Of a stretch of DNA of 64,000 nucleotides, positions 45,109-53,262 are shown in pieces. Source of the DNA: Starkeya sp. ORNL1 (GTDB lineage Bacteria > Pseudomonadota > Alphaproteobacteria > Rhizobiales > Xanthobacteraceae); the NCBI RefSeq assembly GCF_012971745.1, contig NZ_CP048834.1, positions 1,364,001 through 1,428,000 of the forward strand, read 5' to 3'. Numbering within the stretch: position 1 is the first letter of the stretch; every line of letters starts with the position of its first letter. The notes below the pieces were generated by a model, which worked only from the letters and a program-made list of their open reading frames with translations, was not told where the DNA came from and did no database searches. A program made the position numbers and the translations under genes.

Positions 45109-45606
45109 TCAGCTGGCTGCCGGGGGATCGGGCAGCCAGTCGAGATCGTCGAAGCCGCGCTTCACATAGCCGCCGAGATGGACGGAAGCGCCCTCATAGC
45201 CGAAGGCCTGCCACACCTCGATATCGTCATAGAGGAAGCGCACGGTGGAGCGCTGCACCAGCCGGAATGCCGGTGTGCCCTCGATGCGCTTCAGCACCTC
45301 GGTCCGATAGCCATCCGACAGCTCGACGAAAGGCAGCGGCATGGCCTCGTCCACGAGGTCGACGAGTTGCGCCATCATCTGTGCTGCATTGGGCGAGGCG
45401 GCCGCCATGCGGTCGAACTGCGCCACCACCCGGCGATAGACCCGCTCCGGCAAGCCGTCATGCGGGTAGAGCGTGTGGGCCACGCTCGCCAGCGTCTCGG
45501 CCACATGGCCATCGAACACGCGCAGCGCGCTCACCCATTCCGGCCCTTCGGGGAGTTCGATTGCCCTGCCCGCGAGCTTCGGATCCTTGTGCGCCACGAC
45601 ACTCAT
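45109..45606 (-). CDS. Gluconate 2-dehydrogenase subunit 3-like protein
   Basis: A 165-residue protein of the gluconate 2-dehydrogenase subunit 3 family, recognised from FLYDDIEVWQAFGYEGASVH and GGYVKRGFDDLDWLPDPP at the C-terminus. ATG 45606 was chosen because the family domain starts soon after; upstream in-frame ATG 45669 is unlikely. In characterised complexes this subunit, often exported by Tat, carries the flavin subunit out of the cell. No twin-arginine motif is present here, which is a difference. It is the first gene of a three-gene unit. Confidence 0.8.
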   Translation of the reverse strand: MSVVAHKDPKLAGRAIELPEGPEWVSALRVFDGHVAETLASVAHTLYPHDGLPERVYRRVVAQFDRMAAASPNAAQMMAQLVDLVDEAMPLPFVELSDGYRTEVLKRIEGTPAFRLVQRSTVRFLYDDIEVWQAFGYEGASVHLGGYVKRGFDDLDWLPDPPAAS

Positions 45607-45788
45607 AAGACGGACGTCTCCCTGCAACGCGCCGGAACGGCGATGCCGGCAATGCAAATTTCCGTCCATCCCGAGTTAGAGCCGCGTGCCGATCGATTAC
45701 CCTTTTCAGCGCTTCGGCTTCCGATTTTCCAAGCCGGGCCAGAGCGCGCTCCGGCCGCCCGCTTCCCTGCCTCTCGCCATACCGACCT

Positions 45789-46829
45789 TCAACCCGCCGT
45801 CGCGTGGGGCCGCCAGGCGATGACGCCTTCGGTGCGGGCCCGCACCTCGGGCGAGGCCAGGCAGGTGGCGACGGCCTCGAAGCCCGGCGCGCCGGGATAG
45901 GGCGCGACCTCGAATGGCGGGCTGTGATTGGCCGGGCAGAGGATGATCGCCTCGTCCGCGCCCACGGCCGCCAGATCCAGGATCGCGCTGGAGCGGGTCA
46001 GCATGAAAAGCGGCCGGGCATCGGGCCCGCGGCGGCGCAGATGGGCGATGAGCGCCTCCTGGGTCGCCTGGTCCAGCCCCTGCTCGATCATGTCGACCAC
46101 GGTGACGGCCGGACCGTCGTCCTCCAATCCTCCCAGCAGGGCGGTCAACGCGTCAGACACCCTTGCGCCATCCTCGACGAGCCAGGCCAGCGCCGTCTCG
46201 ACCCGCGAGCGCAGGGCGGGATCGGCCGCCATGCGAGCCCGCGCCGCCGCCCCGCCATCGGCCAGGCGGTCCAGGCCGAGGAAGGCAGCGTTGGGCAGCG
46301 TCTGCGCGAAGCGCTGCGCCAGCTGGGTCTTGCCGCTGCCGAGCGGACCGATGATGTAGTTCAGCGGTCGAAAGTATCCGAGCTCGAACCGCTCGCCGCC
46401 CCAGGGCCAGGGCAGGTCGAAGGCGACGCCGGGCGCCGTGGCGGCGCCCGCCAACTTCGCCAGTTCGCCCGCGGTGGGCGCCGCGCCGCGCGCAAGATCG
46501 CCCCGCAGGCCGCGCAGCTTCTCGATCGTGCCGACAAGCTCGTGGAGCCGGCTCTCGAGAACCGATTGGTGTGCGGCAAGGGCCGGCTCCAGGCCCTGGG
46601 GATCGCCGTTCAGCACCCGCGCCACCTGGGTGAGGTTGAAGCCCAGCGCGCGCAAGGCGACGATCTCGGCGGCCCGGCGCATCTGGTCGGGACCATAGGC
46701 CCGCCATCCGGCAACGGTGCGGACCGGCGCGATCAGGCCGCGCTGCTCATAGAGCCGGAGGGCCTTGGCGGACACGCCAAGCTGTCCTGCGGCTTCGGAA
46801 GCGTTCAGGAACCGGGCGGACGAACTCAC
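45789..46829 (-). CDS. MerR-type regulator fused to a P-loop ATPase-like domain
   Basis: A 346-residue fusion. Residues about 7-75 are a MerR winged-helix (LGVSAKALRLYEQRGLIAPV, then ALGFNLTQVARVL), followed by a coiled segment (about 85-115). From about 145 onwards an ATPase-like domain has Walker A GPLGSGKT (161-168). The GTG start at 46829 gives VSSSARFLN. MerR proteins normally have small effector domains, so an ATPase-type sensor is uncommon. No obvious partner gene overlaps it. Confidence 0.85.
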   Translation of the reverse strand: MSSSARFLNASEAAGQLGVSAKALRLYEQRGLIAPVRTVAGWRAYGPDQMRRAAEIVALRALGFNLTQVARVLNGDPQGLEPALAAHQSVLESRLHELVGTIEKLRGLRGDLARGAAPTAGELAKLAGAATAPGVAFDLPWPWGGERFELGYFRPLNYIIGPLGSGKTQLAQRFAQTLPNAAFLGLDRLADGGAAARARMAADPALRSRVETALAWLVEDGARVSDALTALLGGLEDDGPAVTVVDMIEQGLDQATQEALIAHLRRRGPDARPLFMLTRSSAILDLAAVGADEAIILCPANHSPPFEVAPYPGAPGFEAVATCLASPEVRARTEGVIAWRPHATAG

Positions 46830-47024
46830 GAATCACCTCGTCGCTGCATGACCGCCGATCTATCGGGGCGGCCCCAGGGACCGAGTCAACATCGCGGCTC
46901 AACATCGCTGCCTCGTCTTCCGAAAGTGCTGCGCACGCTTCACAAAAACTTCATTCTGCCCGAGATGTCGCCAGAAGACACCGGAAGCGGGTATTGTAGG
47001 GCGGGTCCTGCACGAGGCTGCATT

Positions 47025-47312
47025 ATGCGAACCGCTTTACTCGCCGTCCCCCTCATCGTCATGGCAACGTCGACGCTTGCCGAGGCGCGCCCGGATTCCC
47101 TGAGAATGAGCTGTGCCGCGACCTATGGCCTGGTTCAGCGATCCGGTGCGGTGGTCATCGGCACCGGCCCCAACCTCTATGAGCGCTTCGTCACCGATGC
47201 CGGCTATTGCGAACTGACGCAGACCACCGAACCCGCCTGGATTCCAACCGGGGACAACCCGCAGTGCCTCGTCGGAAAGCGCTGCATCGAACGCCGACTG
47301 AAGCGGCGCTGA
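47025..47312 (+). CDS. Small exported protein, unknown function
   Basis: A 95-residue protein with a short signal peptide ending in LAEA (about residue 20). The mature 75 residues contain four cysteines (SCAATYG, GYCELTQ, QCLVGKRC), probably forming disulfide bonds in the periplasm. The C-terminus is strongly basic (ERRLKRR). ATG 47025 fits the signal-peptide pattern. It lies between the MerR-ATPase gene (divergent) and the LysR gene (same strand). No family recognised. Confidence 0.75.
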   Translation: MRTALLAVPLIVMATSTLAEARPDSLRMSCAATYGLVQRSGAVVIGTGPNLYERFVTDAGYCELTQTTEPAWIPTGDNPQCLVGKRCIERRLKRR

Positions 47313-47356
47313 GCCCCGGTCCCGCCGTGCCGGCCAGCGGATGATCAGGGCGTAGC

Positions 47357-48304
47357 ATGCGTTACACGTTGCGCCAGCTTGGCTATTTCATCGCCGCGGC
47401 GGAGACCGGCAGCATTACGCTGGCCTCGGAGCGGGTGCACATCTCGCAGCCCTCGATCTCCACCGCGATCTCGCATCTCGAACGCGAGCTCGATGTGCAG
47501 TTGTTCGTGCGCCACCACGCCCAGGGCCTGTCGCTGACGCCGATCGGCCAGATCATGCTGAAAGAGGCCAAGCGTCTGGTTGAACAGGCCGAGGGGCTCT
47601 ATGCGCTGGCTTCGGAGGCAACCTCGCAGGTGCGCGGCCAGCTCAATGTCGGCTGTTTCGTGACGCTGGCACCTCTGGTCATGCCCGAACTCGCGCATTC
47701 GTTCGAGAGCGCGTTTCCGCAGACCAGGATCCACCAGGTCGAGCACAATCAGGAACAGCTGATGGCCGCGCTGCGCCATGCGGAGATCGACATCGCGCTG
47801 GCCTATGATCTGCAGATGCCCGACGAGGTGGATTTCCTCCCCTTGGCCAGCCTGCCGCCGCAGGCCTGGGTGAGCGAGACGCATCCCGTCGCCCAGCAGC
47901 CGGCGACCACGCTCGAAGAGCTGGCCGAACTGCCCTTCATACTGCTCGATCTGCCGGTCAGCCGCGAATACTTCCTGGCCCTGTTCATGAAAGAAGGGCT
48001 GGAGCCGAAGATCGTGGCGCGCTCGGCGCACCAGGAAGTGGTGCGCACCATGGTCGCCAACGGCTATGGCTATTCGCTCGCCAATGTGCGGCCGCGCTCG
48101 GATTTCGCGCTCGACGGCAAGCGCATCGTGCGCGTGCGCATCGCCGGCGAGCATCGCCCGATGCAGCTCGGGCTGGCGACGCTGGCGAACTACCGCCGAT
48201 CCCAGCTGGTAGAAGCCTTCCAGAGCCATTGCCGGAGCTTCATCTCCGACGCCTATATCCCCGGCATGGCGGCGCCGAGCACCGAGCGGCGCGTGCGGTT
48301 GTAG
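47357..48304 (+). CDS. LysR-family transcriptional regulator
   Basis: A 315-residue regulator. The N-terminal HTH is clear: MRYTLRQLGYFIAAAETGSI, then LASERVHISQPSISTAISHL (about residues 24-43) and ELDVQLFVRHHAQGLSLTP. The rest is the periplasmic-binding-like effector domain. The effector is unknown. The formamidase gene at 48593 is convergent, so the classic divergent LysR arrangement does not apply. Confidence 0.9.
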   Translation: MRYTLRQLGYFIAAAETGSITLASERVHISQPSISTAISHLERELDVQLFVRHHAQGLSLTPIGQIMLKEAKRLVEQAEGLYALASEATSQVRGQLNVGCFVTLAPLVMPELAHSFESAFPQTRIHQVEHNQEQLMAALRHAEIDIALAYDLQMPDEVDFLPLASLPPQAWVSETHPVAQQPATTLEELAELPFILLDLPVSREYFLALFMKEGLEPKIVARSAHQEVVRTMVANGYGYSLANVRPRSDFALDGKRIVRVRIAGEHRPMQLGLATLANYRRSQLVEAFQSHCRSFISDAYIPGMAAPSTERRVRL

Positions 48305-48321
48305 GTTCGTCGAAAAGAACG

Positions 48322-48446
48322 ACGTCATCCTGAGGTGCGAGCGACAGCGAGCCTCGAAGGATGCCCACCCCCGATGAGCGCCCACGGCTCGAGCACCTTT
48401 CGAGGCCCGGGCTCTGCCCGAGCACCTGAGAGCCTGACTCGAAATT
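48322..48446. repeat. Family B palindromic repeat, degenerate copy
   Basis: The core CGTCATCCTGAGGTGCGAGC and GAGCCTCGAAGGATGCCCA match the start of 51537-51652 and 55715-55829. The far arm here (GGCCCGGGCTCTGCCCGAGCACCTGAGAG) has diverged. It lies between convergent genes (48304 and 48593) ahead of the family C-like palindrome. Confidence 0.7.
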
Positions 48447-48479
48447 CGACGTATCCGTCGAGAGGAGCCCCTTTCCACC

Positions 48480-48565
48480 CTCATCCCCGGGCTTGACCCG
48501 GGGATCCAGACTTCAACCGGATGCATGCGGAGGGGCTGGATCCCCGGGTCAAGCCCGGGGATGAG
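48480..48565. repeat. Perfect 30-bp inverted repeat, family C-like
   Basis: The arms 48480-48509 and 48536-48565 are exact reverse complements, each itself containing the CCCCGGG/CCCGGGG palindrome. The 26-bp loop contains ATGCATGC. The element is positioned between convergent genes and should form a very stable hairpin, most simply a two-way terminator. Confidence 0.9.
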
Positions 48566-48592
48566 GGCAAATTGGAGTTTTCGGTCAGCCTC

Positions 48593-49549
48593 TCAGGATG
48601 ACATGGCTAGGGGTGGCAGGTGCGCCTTGAGCAGCACGCAGTGCACGCCCTTGTTGATGTCCACGGTCTGGGTGATGCGCATGTCGGCGATCAGCGAGCA
48701 CAGCGTGTAGGCGTCCTGCGCGGAAAGCCCGGAATGCTCGCGTATCAGCGCGATCATGTCGCGCAGCGCGATCTTGGCGGCATCGTCGAGATCCTCGTCG
48801 AAGCCCATGGTGATCCAGCAATCCGCCTTCTCGGCGCGCGGCGTGGTCAGCTTCATGTCCTTGCGGACATGGAACTCAAAGGTGCCGGTGAGCGCGGTCT
48901 CCAGAGCGGAGAGGCACACCTCGCCATCGCCCTGCACGCCATGGCCGTCGCCGACCGAGAAATTGGCGCCGGGCACGAACACCGGGAAATAGATGGTCGC
49001 GCCGACGCCGAGCTCCTTATTGTCCATGTTCCCGCCGAACACCCGCGGCTGCACCGAGGAGAGCGGGCCCCATCCGGGCGCCGGCGCGACGCCGAAATTG
49101 CCGAAGAACGGAGCGAGCGGCAGCTCCTGTCCCCAGGGCAGAAGCGCGAGCTCGCGCTTGAGGTCGAGCGGGATGTGCAGGCGGCGGGCTTGCGGAAAGT
49201 CCTCCGGCAGCGTGCCCCAGAATGGCAATTGCACGTTCCCGCCCCAGTTGGAGCGGAACTTGATATCGAGGACACGGACCTCCAGCACGTCGCCGGGCTC
49301 GGCGCCCATGACATGGATCGGCCCGGTGAGCAGATGCGGGCCGGGACCGTGCGGGGCCGTCGCAAGTACTTCGCGATGCTCGGGCAGCACGGGGAGCCCG
49401 GAGGAAGGATCCGGCAGGTCTTCCAGTTCGCCGGACAGCGTGTCGATCACCACCCGATCGCCCGAGGCGATGGTGAGCACCGGCGGCACCGCGGCGTCCC
49501 ACAGCCCCCACTGCACATTGCCCGGCGTCGACGGCAGATAGTGGTCCAT
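48593..49549 (-). CDS. Acetamidase/formamidase family amide hydrolase
   Basis: A 318-residue enzyme predicted to cleave short amides to acid and ammonia. Family motifs are HYLPSTPGNVQWGLWDAAVP at the start, GPIHVMGAEPGDVLEVRVLD, NFGVAPAPGWGPLSSVQP, and the metal-site region FSVGDGHGVQGDGEVCLSAL (about residues 196-215), where the His and Asp cluster. It lies downstream of a sugar-type importer, separated by a family C repeat. Formamide or another amide is a candidate substrate, but the ABC genes do not resemble amide importers. Confidence 0.9.
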   Translation of the reverse strand: MDHYLPSTPGNVQWGLWDAAVPPVLTIASGDRVVIDTLSGELEDLPDPSSGLPVLPEHREVLATAPHGPGPHLLTGPIHVMGAEPGDVLEVRVLDIKFRSNWGGNVQLPFWGTLPEDFPQARRLHIPLDLKRELALLPWGQELPLAPFFGNFGVAPAPGWGPLSSVQPRVFGGNMDNKELGVGATIYFPVFVPGANFSVGDGHGVQGDGEVCLSALETALTGTFEFHVRKDMKLTTPRAEKADCWITMGFDEDLDDAAKIALRDMIALIREHSGLSAQDAYTLCSLIADMRITQTVDINKGVHCVLLKAHLPPLAMSS

Positions 49550-49589
49550 CGCTGGTTCCTCAGAGTCCGACCTGTAATTCCAAGACGAC

Positions 49590-49674
49590 CGTCATCCCCG
49601 GCCTTGTGCCGGGGATCTCGATTCCCGACAGCGCATCAGAGACCGAGATGGCCGGGACAAGCCCGGCCATGACG
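49590..49674. repeat. Family C palindromic repeat, copy 2
   Basis: An 85-bp element with the same ends as 34259-34343 and about five base differences. It lies between the formamidase start and the end of the permease gene, in the gap of genes read in the same direction. Confidence 0.88.
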
Positions 49675-49691
49675 GCTGAGACGATCGTTCC

Positions 49692-50528
49692 TCACCCCTT
49701 CACCGCGCCCAGCGTAAGCCCGCGCACGATGTGCCGCTGCAACACGAACACCACGGCGAGCACCGGCAGCAGCGCGGTCATGCCGACCACCGCCATCTCG
49801 CCCCACCGCACACCCTGCGAGGTGATCAGCTTCGGGATCGAGACGGGGAGCGTCTGCACCGCCTTGCCGCCGAGCATGAAGGCGAACAGGAACTCGTTCC
49901 AGGCAAAGATGAAGCACAGCACCGCGGTGGCCACGATGCCGTTGCGCAGCAGCGGGAACACCACGCGGCGGAAGATCTGCGGGCGCGACCAGCCTTCCAG
50001 CGCCGCCGCCTCCTCCAGCTCCACCGGGAGATCGCGGCAGAAGGAGCGCAGCACCCAGACATAGAAGGAGAGGTTGAAGGTCATGTAGGCCAGTGTCAGG
50101 CCGAGGAAGGTGTCGAGCAGATTGAGCTTGGCGAAGATGAAATAGAACGGGATGACGAGGCACACGGGCGGCGCCATCCGGGTCGCCAGGATGAACAGGA
50201 ACAGATCGTCCTTCATCCGCATCTCGAAGCGAGCGAAGGCATAGGCCGCCGGGGTGCCGATGATGACGACCAGCGCGGTCGACATCAGGCACAGCACGAA
50301 GGAGGTCAGCAGGCTCCAGTGGAAGCCCTGCGCGATGACGTATTCGAAATGCTCCAGCGTCGGGGTGAACAGCCAGACCGTCGGCCGCGCGAACATCGCC
50401 TCGTTGGGCTTCACCATCATCGTCGCCATCCAGAAGATCGGGAACAGCACGATGATGGCGTAGACCACGGTGACGCCGGTCCAGAACAGGCCCTTCGAGC
50501 CCTCGATGCGATTTGAATCGTCGGCCAT
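49692..50528 (-). CDS. Carbohydrate ABC transporter permease (MalG/UgpE type)
   Basis: Membrane subunit of 278 residues with about six hydrophobic helices. It contains the EAA-loop stretch VELEEAAALEGWSRPQIFRR and the CUT1-type segment FIFAWNEFLFAFML. The gene follows its sister permease after 9 bp. It is part of a transporter with the binding protein at 51672 and two ATPases at 53263-55505. Confidence 0.92.
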   Translation of the reverse strand: MADDSNRIEGSKGLFWTGVTVVYAIIVLFPIFWMATMMVKPNEAMFARPTVWLFTPTLEHFEYVIAQGFHWSLLTSFVLCLMSTALVVIIGTPAAYAFARFEMRMKDDLFLFILATRMAPPVCLVIPFYFIFAKLNLLDTFLGLTLAYMTFNLSFYVWVLRSFCRDLPVELEEAAALEGWSRPQIFRRVVFPLLRNGIVATAVLCFIFAWNEFLFAFMLGGKAVQTLPVSIPKLITSQGVRWGEMAVVGMTALLPVLAVVFVLQRHIVRGLTLGAVKG

Positions 50529-50537
50529 GACGGACCT

Positions 50538-51458
50538 CTAGAAGGCGTTCAGGCGCTTCTTGGCGACCTGATAGAACACGTTGCAGAAGGCGAAGAAGGC
50601 GAGCCAGACCAGCACCGCGAGCGCAGAAGCCTCGCCGATGTTCCAGAACTCGAAGGTCATCTTGTTGGCGAGGATGCTGGGGGTCTCGGTCGCGGTGCCC
50701 GGCCCGCCGCCGGTGAGGATGTAGACGGTGTCGAACACCTTGAAGGCGTCGATGAAGCGCAACAGCCCGATCACCACCAGCAGCGGGGTCAACATCGGCA
50801 GCGTGATGTGGAAGAACATCTGGAGCGGGTTGGCGCCGTCCACAGCGGCGGCGCGATAGGGGCCGAGGGGGAGCGCCTGCAGGCCGGCGAAGAAGGCCAG
50901 CATCATGAAGGGCGTCCACTGCCAGATGTCGACGAAGATCAGTGCATAGAGCGCAAGGTCCGGCGAGGCGAAGGCGGAGGTCTCGCCGATCAGGTTGAAG
51001 CGCTCCAGCACATTGTAGGAAAGGAAGCCCCAGGAACCCGCCAGCATGATCTTCCACAACAGGCCGACCACGATCGGCGCCATCATGGTGGGCATGAACA
51101 GCAGCGGGATCAGGACCGACCGCCCGCGCACATTCTGGTTCAGCACCAGCGCGCCGGCGAGGCCGAGCATGAACTCGATCGGCACGGCGATGCCGACGAA
51201 GATGGCGGCCACGCCCATGGAGTTCCAGAAGCGCCCGTCGCCGAGCAATTGCAGATAATTGTCGAAGCCGATGAATTCGGTGACGCGGCCGAACTTCGCC
51301 GCATGGAAGCTCAAGTACACCGTGTAGAGGAACGGGATCAGCGAGACCACGGTCAGCGTGATCATCGACGGCGCGATCAGCAGATATGGGTACCAGAACC
51401 GCCCGCGCGGCGCTGGGGCCGCAGCGGTTGCCGGCAGTGTGTCGGTCACGCTGGTCAT
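50538..51458 (-). CDS. Carbohydrate ABC transporter permease (MalF/UgpA type)
   Basis: A 306-residue permease with six predicted helices, coupling region LGPYRAAAVDGANPLQMFFH and a C-terminal FCNVFYQVAKKRLN. ATG 51458 was chosen; an in-frame upstream start would extend into the family B repeat. The arrangement of permease pair, binding protein and ATPases is that of CUT1 sugar or polyol importers. Confidence 0.92.
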   Translation of the reverse strand: MTSVTDTLPATAAAPAPRGRFWYPYLLIAPSMITLTVVSLIPFLYTVYLSFHAAKFGRVTEFIGFDNYLQLLGDGRFWNSMGVAAIFVGIAVPIEFMLGLAGALVLNQNVRGRSVLIPLLFMPTMMAPIVVGLLWKIMLAGSWGFLSYNVLERFNLIGETSAFASPDLALYALIFVDIWQWTPFMMLAFFAGLQALPLGPYRAAAVDGANPLQMFFHITLPMLTPLLVVIGLLRFIDAFKVFDTVYILTGGGPGTATETPSILANKMTFEFWNIGEASALAVLVWLAFFAFCNVFYQVAKKRLNAF

Positions 51459-51536
51459 GATGGTCGCGTCGCTCCGGATCCGGGAGAGACCCTCTCCCGT
51501 GGGAGAGGGGTCGATGTCGAGGCGGCTCAATGAGCC

Positions 51537-51652
51537 ACCTCATCCTGAGGTGCGAGCCTTGGCGAGCCTCGAAGGATGCTCAAGCGGAGCGCGGCCATCG
51601 GGGACGGGCATCCTTCGAGGCCCGGCTGACGCCGGGCACCTCAGGATGAGGT
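51537..51652. repeat. Family B palindromic repeat, complete copy
   Basis: ACCTCATCCTGAGGTGC (51537-51553) and GCACCTCAGGATGAGGT (51636-51652) are exact reverse complements, and GCCTCGAAGGATGC plus GCATCCTTCGAGGC form a second inner pair. The element is in the gap between the binding-protein and permease genes of one operon. Confidence 0.9.
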
Positions 51653-51671
51653 CGCTCCCCTCAGACTCTCC

Positions 51672-53069
51672 TCACAGCAGGCACTTGTCGGCGCAGAGCT
51701 TCACCATTTCGGCCTGGCCCTTCTTGGCGCCGGCTTCCGGCGTGAGCTTGCCGAGGCCGACTTCCTGGGCGATGCCGCTCATCACGTCGTAGATCTCGTA
51801 GAATTTCGGCATCTTCGGCTTGGCCACGGCGACTTCGAGCGTGGATTCCATCGCGGTATAGAGCGTCTTGTTGGCGCTGCCCGCGATCGCCGGAAGGGCC
51901 CAGGACGAGGCGCGGATCGGGACGCCGCCCGAACCCAGCGTGATCAGCTTGTCCTGCTGTTTCTTGTCGGCCAGCCATTCGAGGAACAGGAAGGTGGCCT
52001 CGGGGCTCTTGCTGGCCGCGCTGATGACGGTGACCGACGGTTCGGCCTCGGCCGAGCGCTTGGCGGTGGAGCCGGCCTTCACCGGGATCGGGCCATAGAC
52101 GAACTTGCCGGCGAACGGCGAGACGCCGGGCTTGTCGATGCCGAGCACGAAGTCCGACCAGGCGATGGACTGCGCGGCGATGCCGTTGCCCATCACGGTG
52201 GGCACGTCGACCAGCGAATATTCGGCGATGCCGGGCGGGGCGAAGGTCCAGAGCTCGCGCCACATCTTCAGCGCCGCCACGGTCTGCGGCGTGTCGAAGT
52301 TCGGCTTGCCATTGGCGTCGATCAGGTCGCCGCCAAAGTTCTTGATGAGGTTGCCCCACAGCGTCGGAAAGGTGGAGCCGCCTTTGATGCCTTCCAGCAC
52401 GATGCCGTAGAAGTCGCTTTCCAGCGGATTGCCGGCCAGCATCGCACCCTTCTTGCGAGTGAAGAACTCGGCGATGTCGCGCATCTGCTCGATGGTCTTG
52501 GCCGGGGCGAGGTCGTAGCCATACTTCGCCTTGAAGGCGGCCTGCTCGCCCGGATCGTTCAACAGGTCGGCGCGCGCCCAATAGACCTGATTATAGTTCC
52601 AGTTGATGAAGGAATACTGCTTGCCATTGGCGAAGGCAGCGGTCTTGAACGGCTGCTGGATGAAGTCCGACGTATTGAGGTTCGGATTGGCCAGCTTCGG
52701 ATTGCCGACCATGTCGTCGAGCGGGCGAATGACGCCGGCCGAGATCATCGGGCCGAGCTGGAAGCCATGCAGCATCACCGCGTCGTAATAGCCGCGGCCG
52801 GACAGCATGTCGGCCTGGCCCTTGTTGATCACCTCGAAATGGTTGAGCAGCTCCCACTCGACCTTGATCCCGGTCTCCTTCTCGAAGTCGGGCACGATCT
52901 TGGAGAGCGTCTCCTGCAAGGGCGTGATCTCGTCGAGCACGCGGATAGTCACGCCCTTATAGGGCTTCGCCGCCTCGGCATAGAAGCTCGCGTCGTCGGC
53001 ATAGACGCCGGCCGACCACAGCACGGCAGAGGCCGCCATGGCGGCGGCAAGGCACCATTTCGTCGTCAT
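51672..53069 (-). CDS. Sugar-type ABC transporter substrate-binding protein
   Basis: A 465-residue periplasmic binding protein with a Sec signal peptide ending near GVYADD (about residue 25). It follows the CUT1 family 1 pattern: VPDFEKETGIKVEWELLNHF near residues 65-84 and DAVMLHGFQLGPMISAGVIR near 112-131. The rest shows the usual two-lobe composition and a late AKPKMPKFYEIYDVMS. Its substrate is not predictable; the associated formamidase hints at amide-containing molecules but only by position. The gene sits between two repeat elements. Confidence 0.92.
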   Translation of the reverse strand: MTTKWCLAAAMAASAVLWSAGVYADDASFYAEAAKPYKGVTIRVLDEITPLQETLSKIVPDFEKETGIKVEWELLNHFEVINKGQADMLSGRGYYDAVMLHGFQLGPMISAGVIRPLDDMVGNPKLANPNLNTSDFIQQPFKTAAFANGKQYSFINWNYNQVYWARADLLNDPGEQAAFKAKYGYDLAPAKTIEQMRDIAEFFTRKKGAMLAGNPLESDFYGIVLEGIKGGSTFPTLWGNLIKNFGGDLIDANGKPNFDTPQTVAALKMWRELWTFAPPGIAEYSLVDVPTVMGNGIAAQSIAWSDFVLGIDKPGVSPFAGKFVYGPIPVKAGSTAKRSAEAEPSVTVISAASKSPEATFLFLEWLADKKQQDKLITLGSGGVPIRASSWALPAIAGSANKTLYTAMESTLEVAVAKPKMPKFYEIYDVMSGIAQEVGLGKLTPEAGAKKGQAEMVKLCADKCLL

Positions 53070-53135
53070 TGCTGTTCCCCTTCGTTGTTTTTCAGCCGCC
53101 AGGCACGTTTCTCAGGCACTCGGAATTCAGCGGTT

Positions 53136-53246
53136 CCCTCTCCCCACTGGGGAGAGGGTTGGGGTGAGGGGTCTTCTCGGCTCAGCAGCCGTGCTCCCCT
53201 CACCGACCCGCTTCGCGGGCCACCTCTCCCCAACGGGGAGAGGGAA
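53136..53246. repeat. Family A palindromic repeat, copy 3
   Basis: CCCTCTCCCC-ACTGGGGAGAGGG opens the element, followed by GGGGTGAGGGG, a CCGACCCGCTTCGCGGG hairpin and a closing CCTCTCCCCAACGGGGAGAGGG arm. It separates the ATPase and binding-protein genes of the ABC operon. Confidence 0.88.
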
Positions 53247-53262
53247 GTAGCAATGCTCCACC

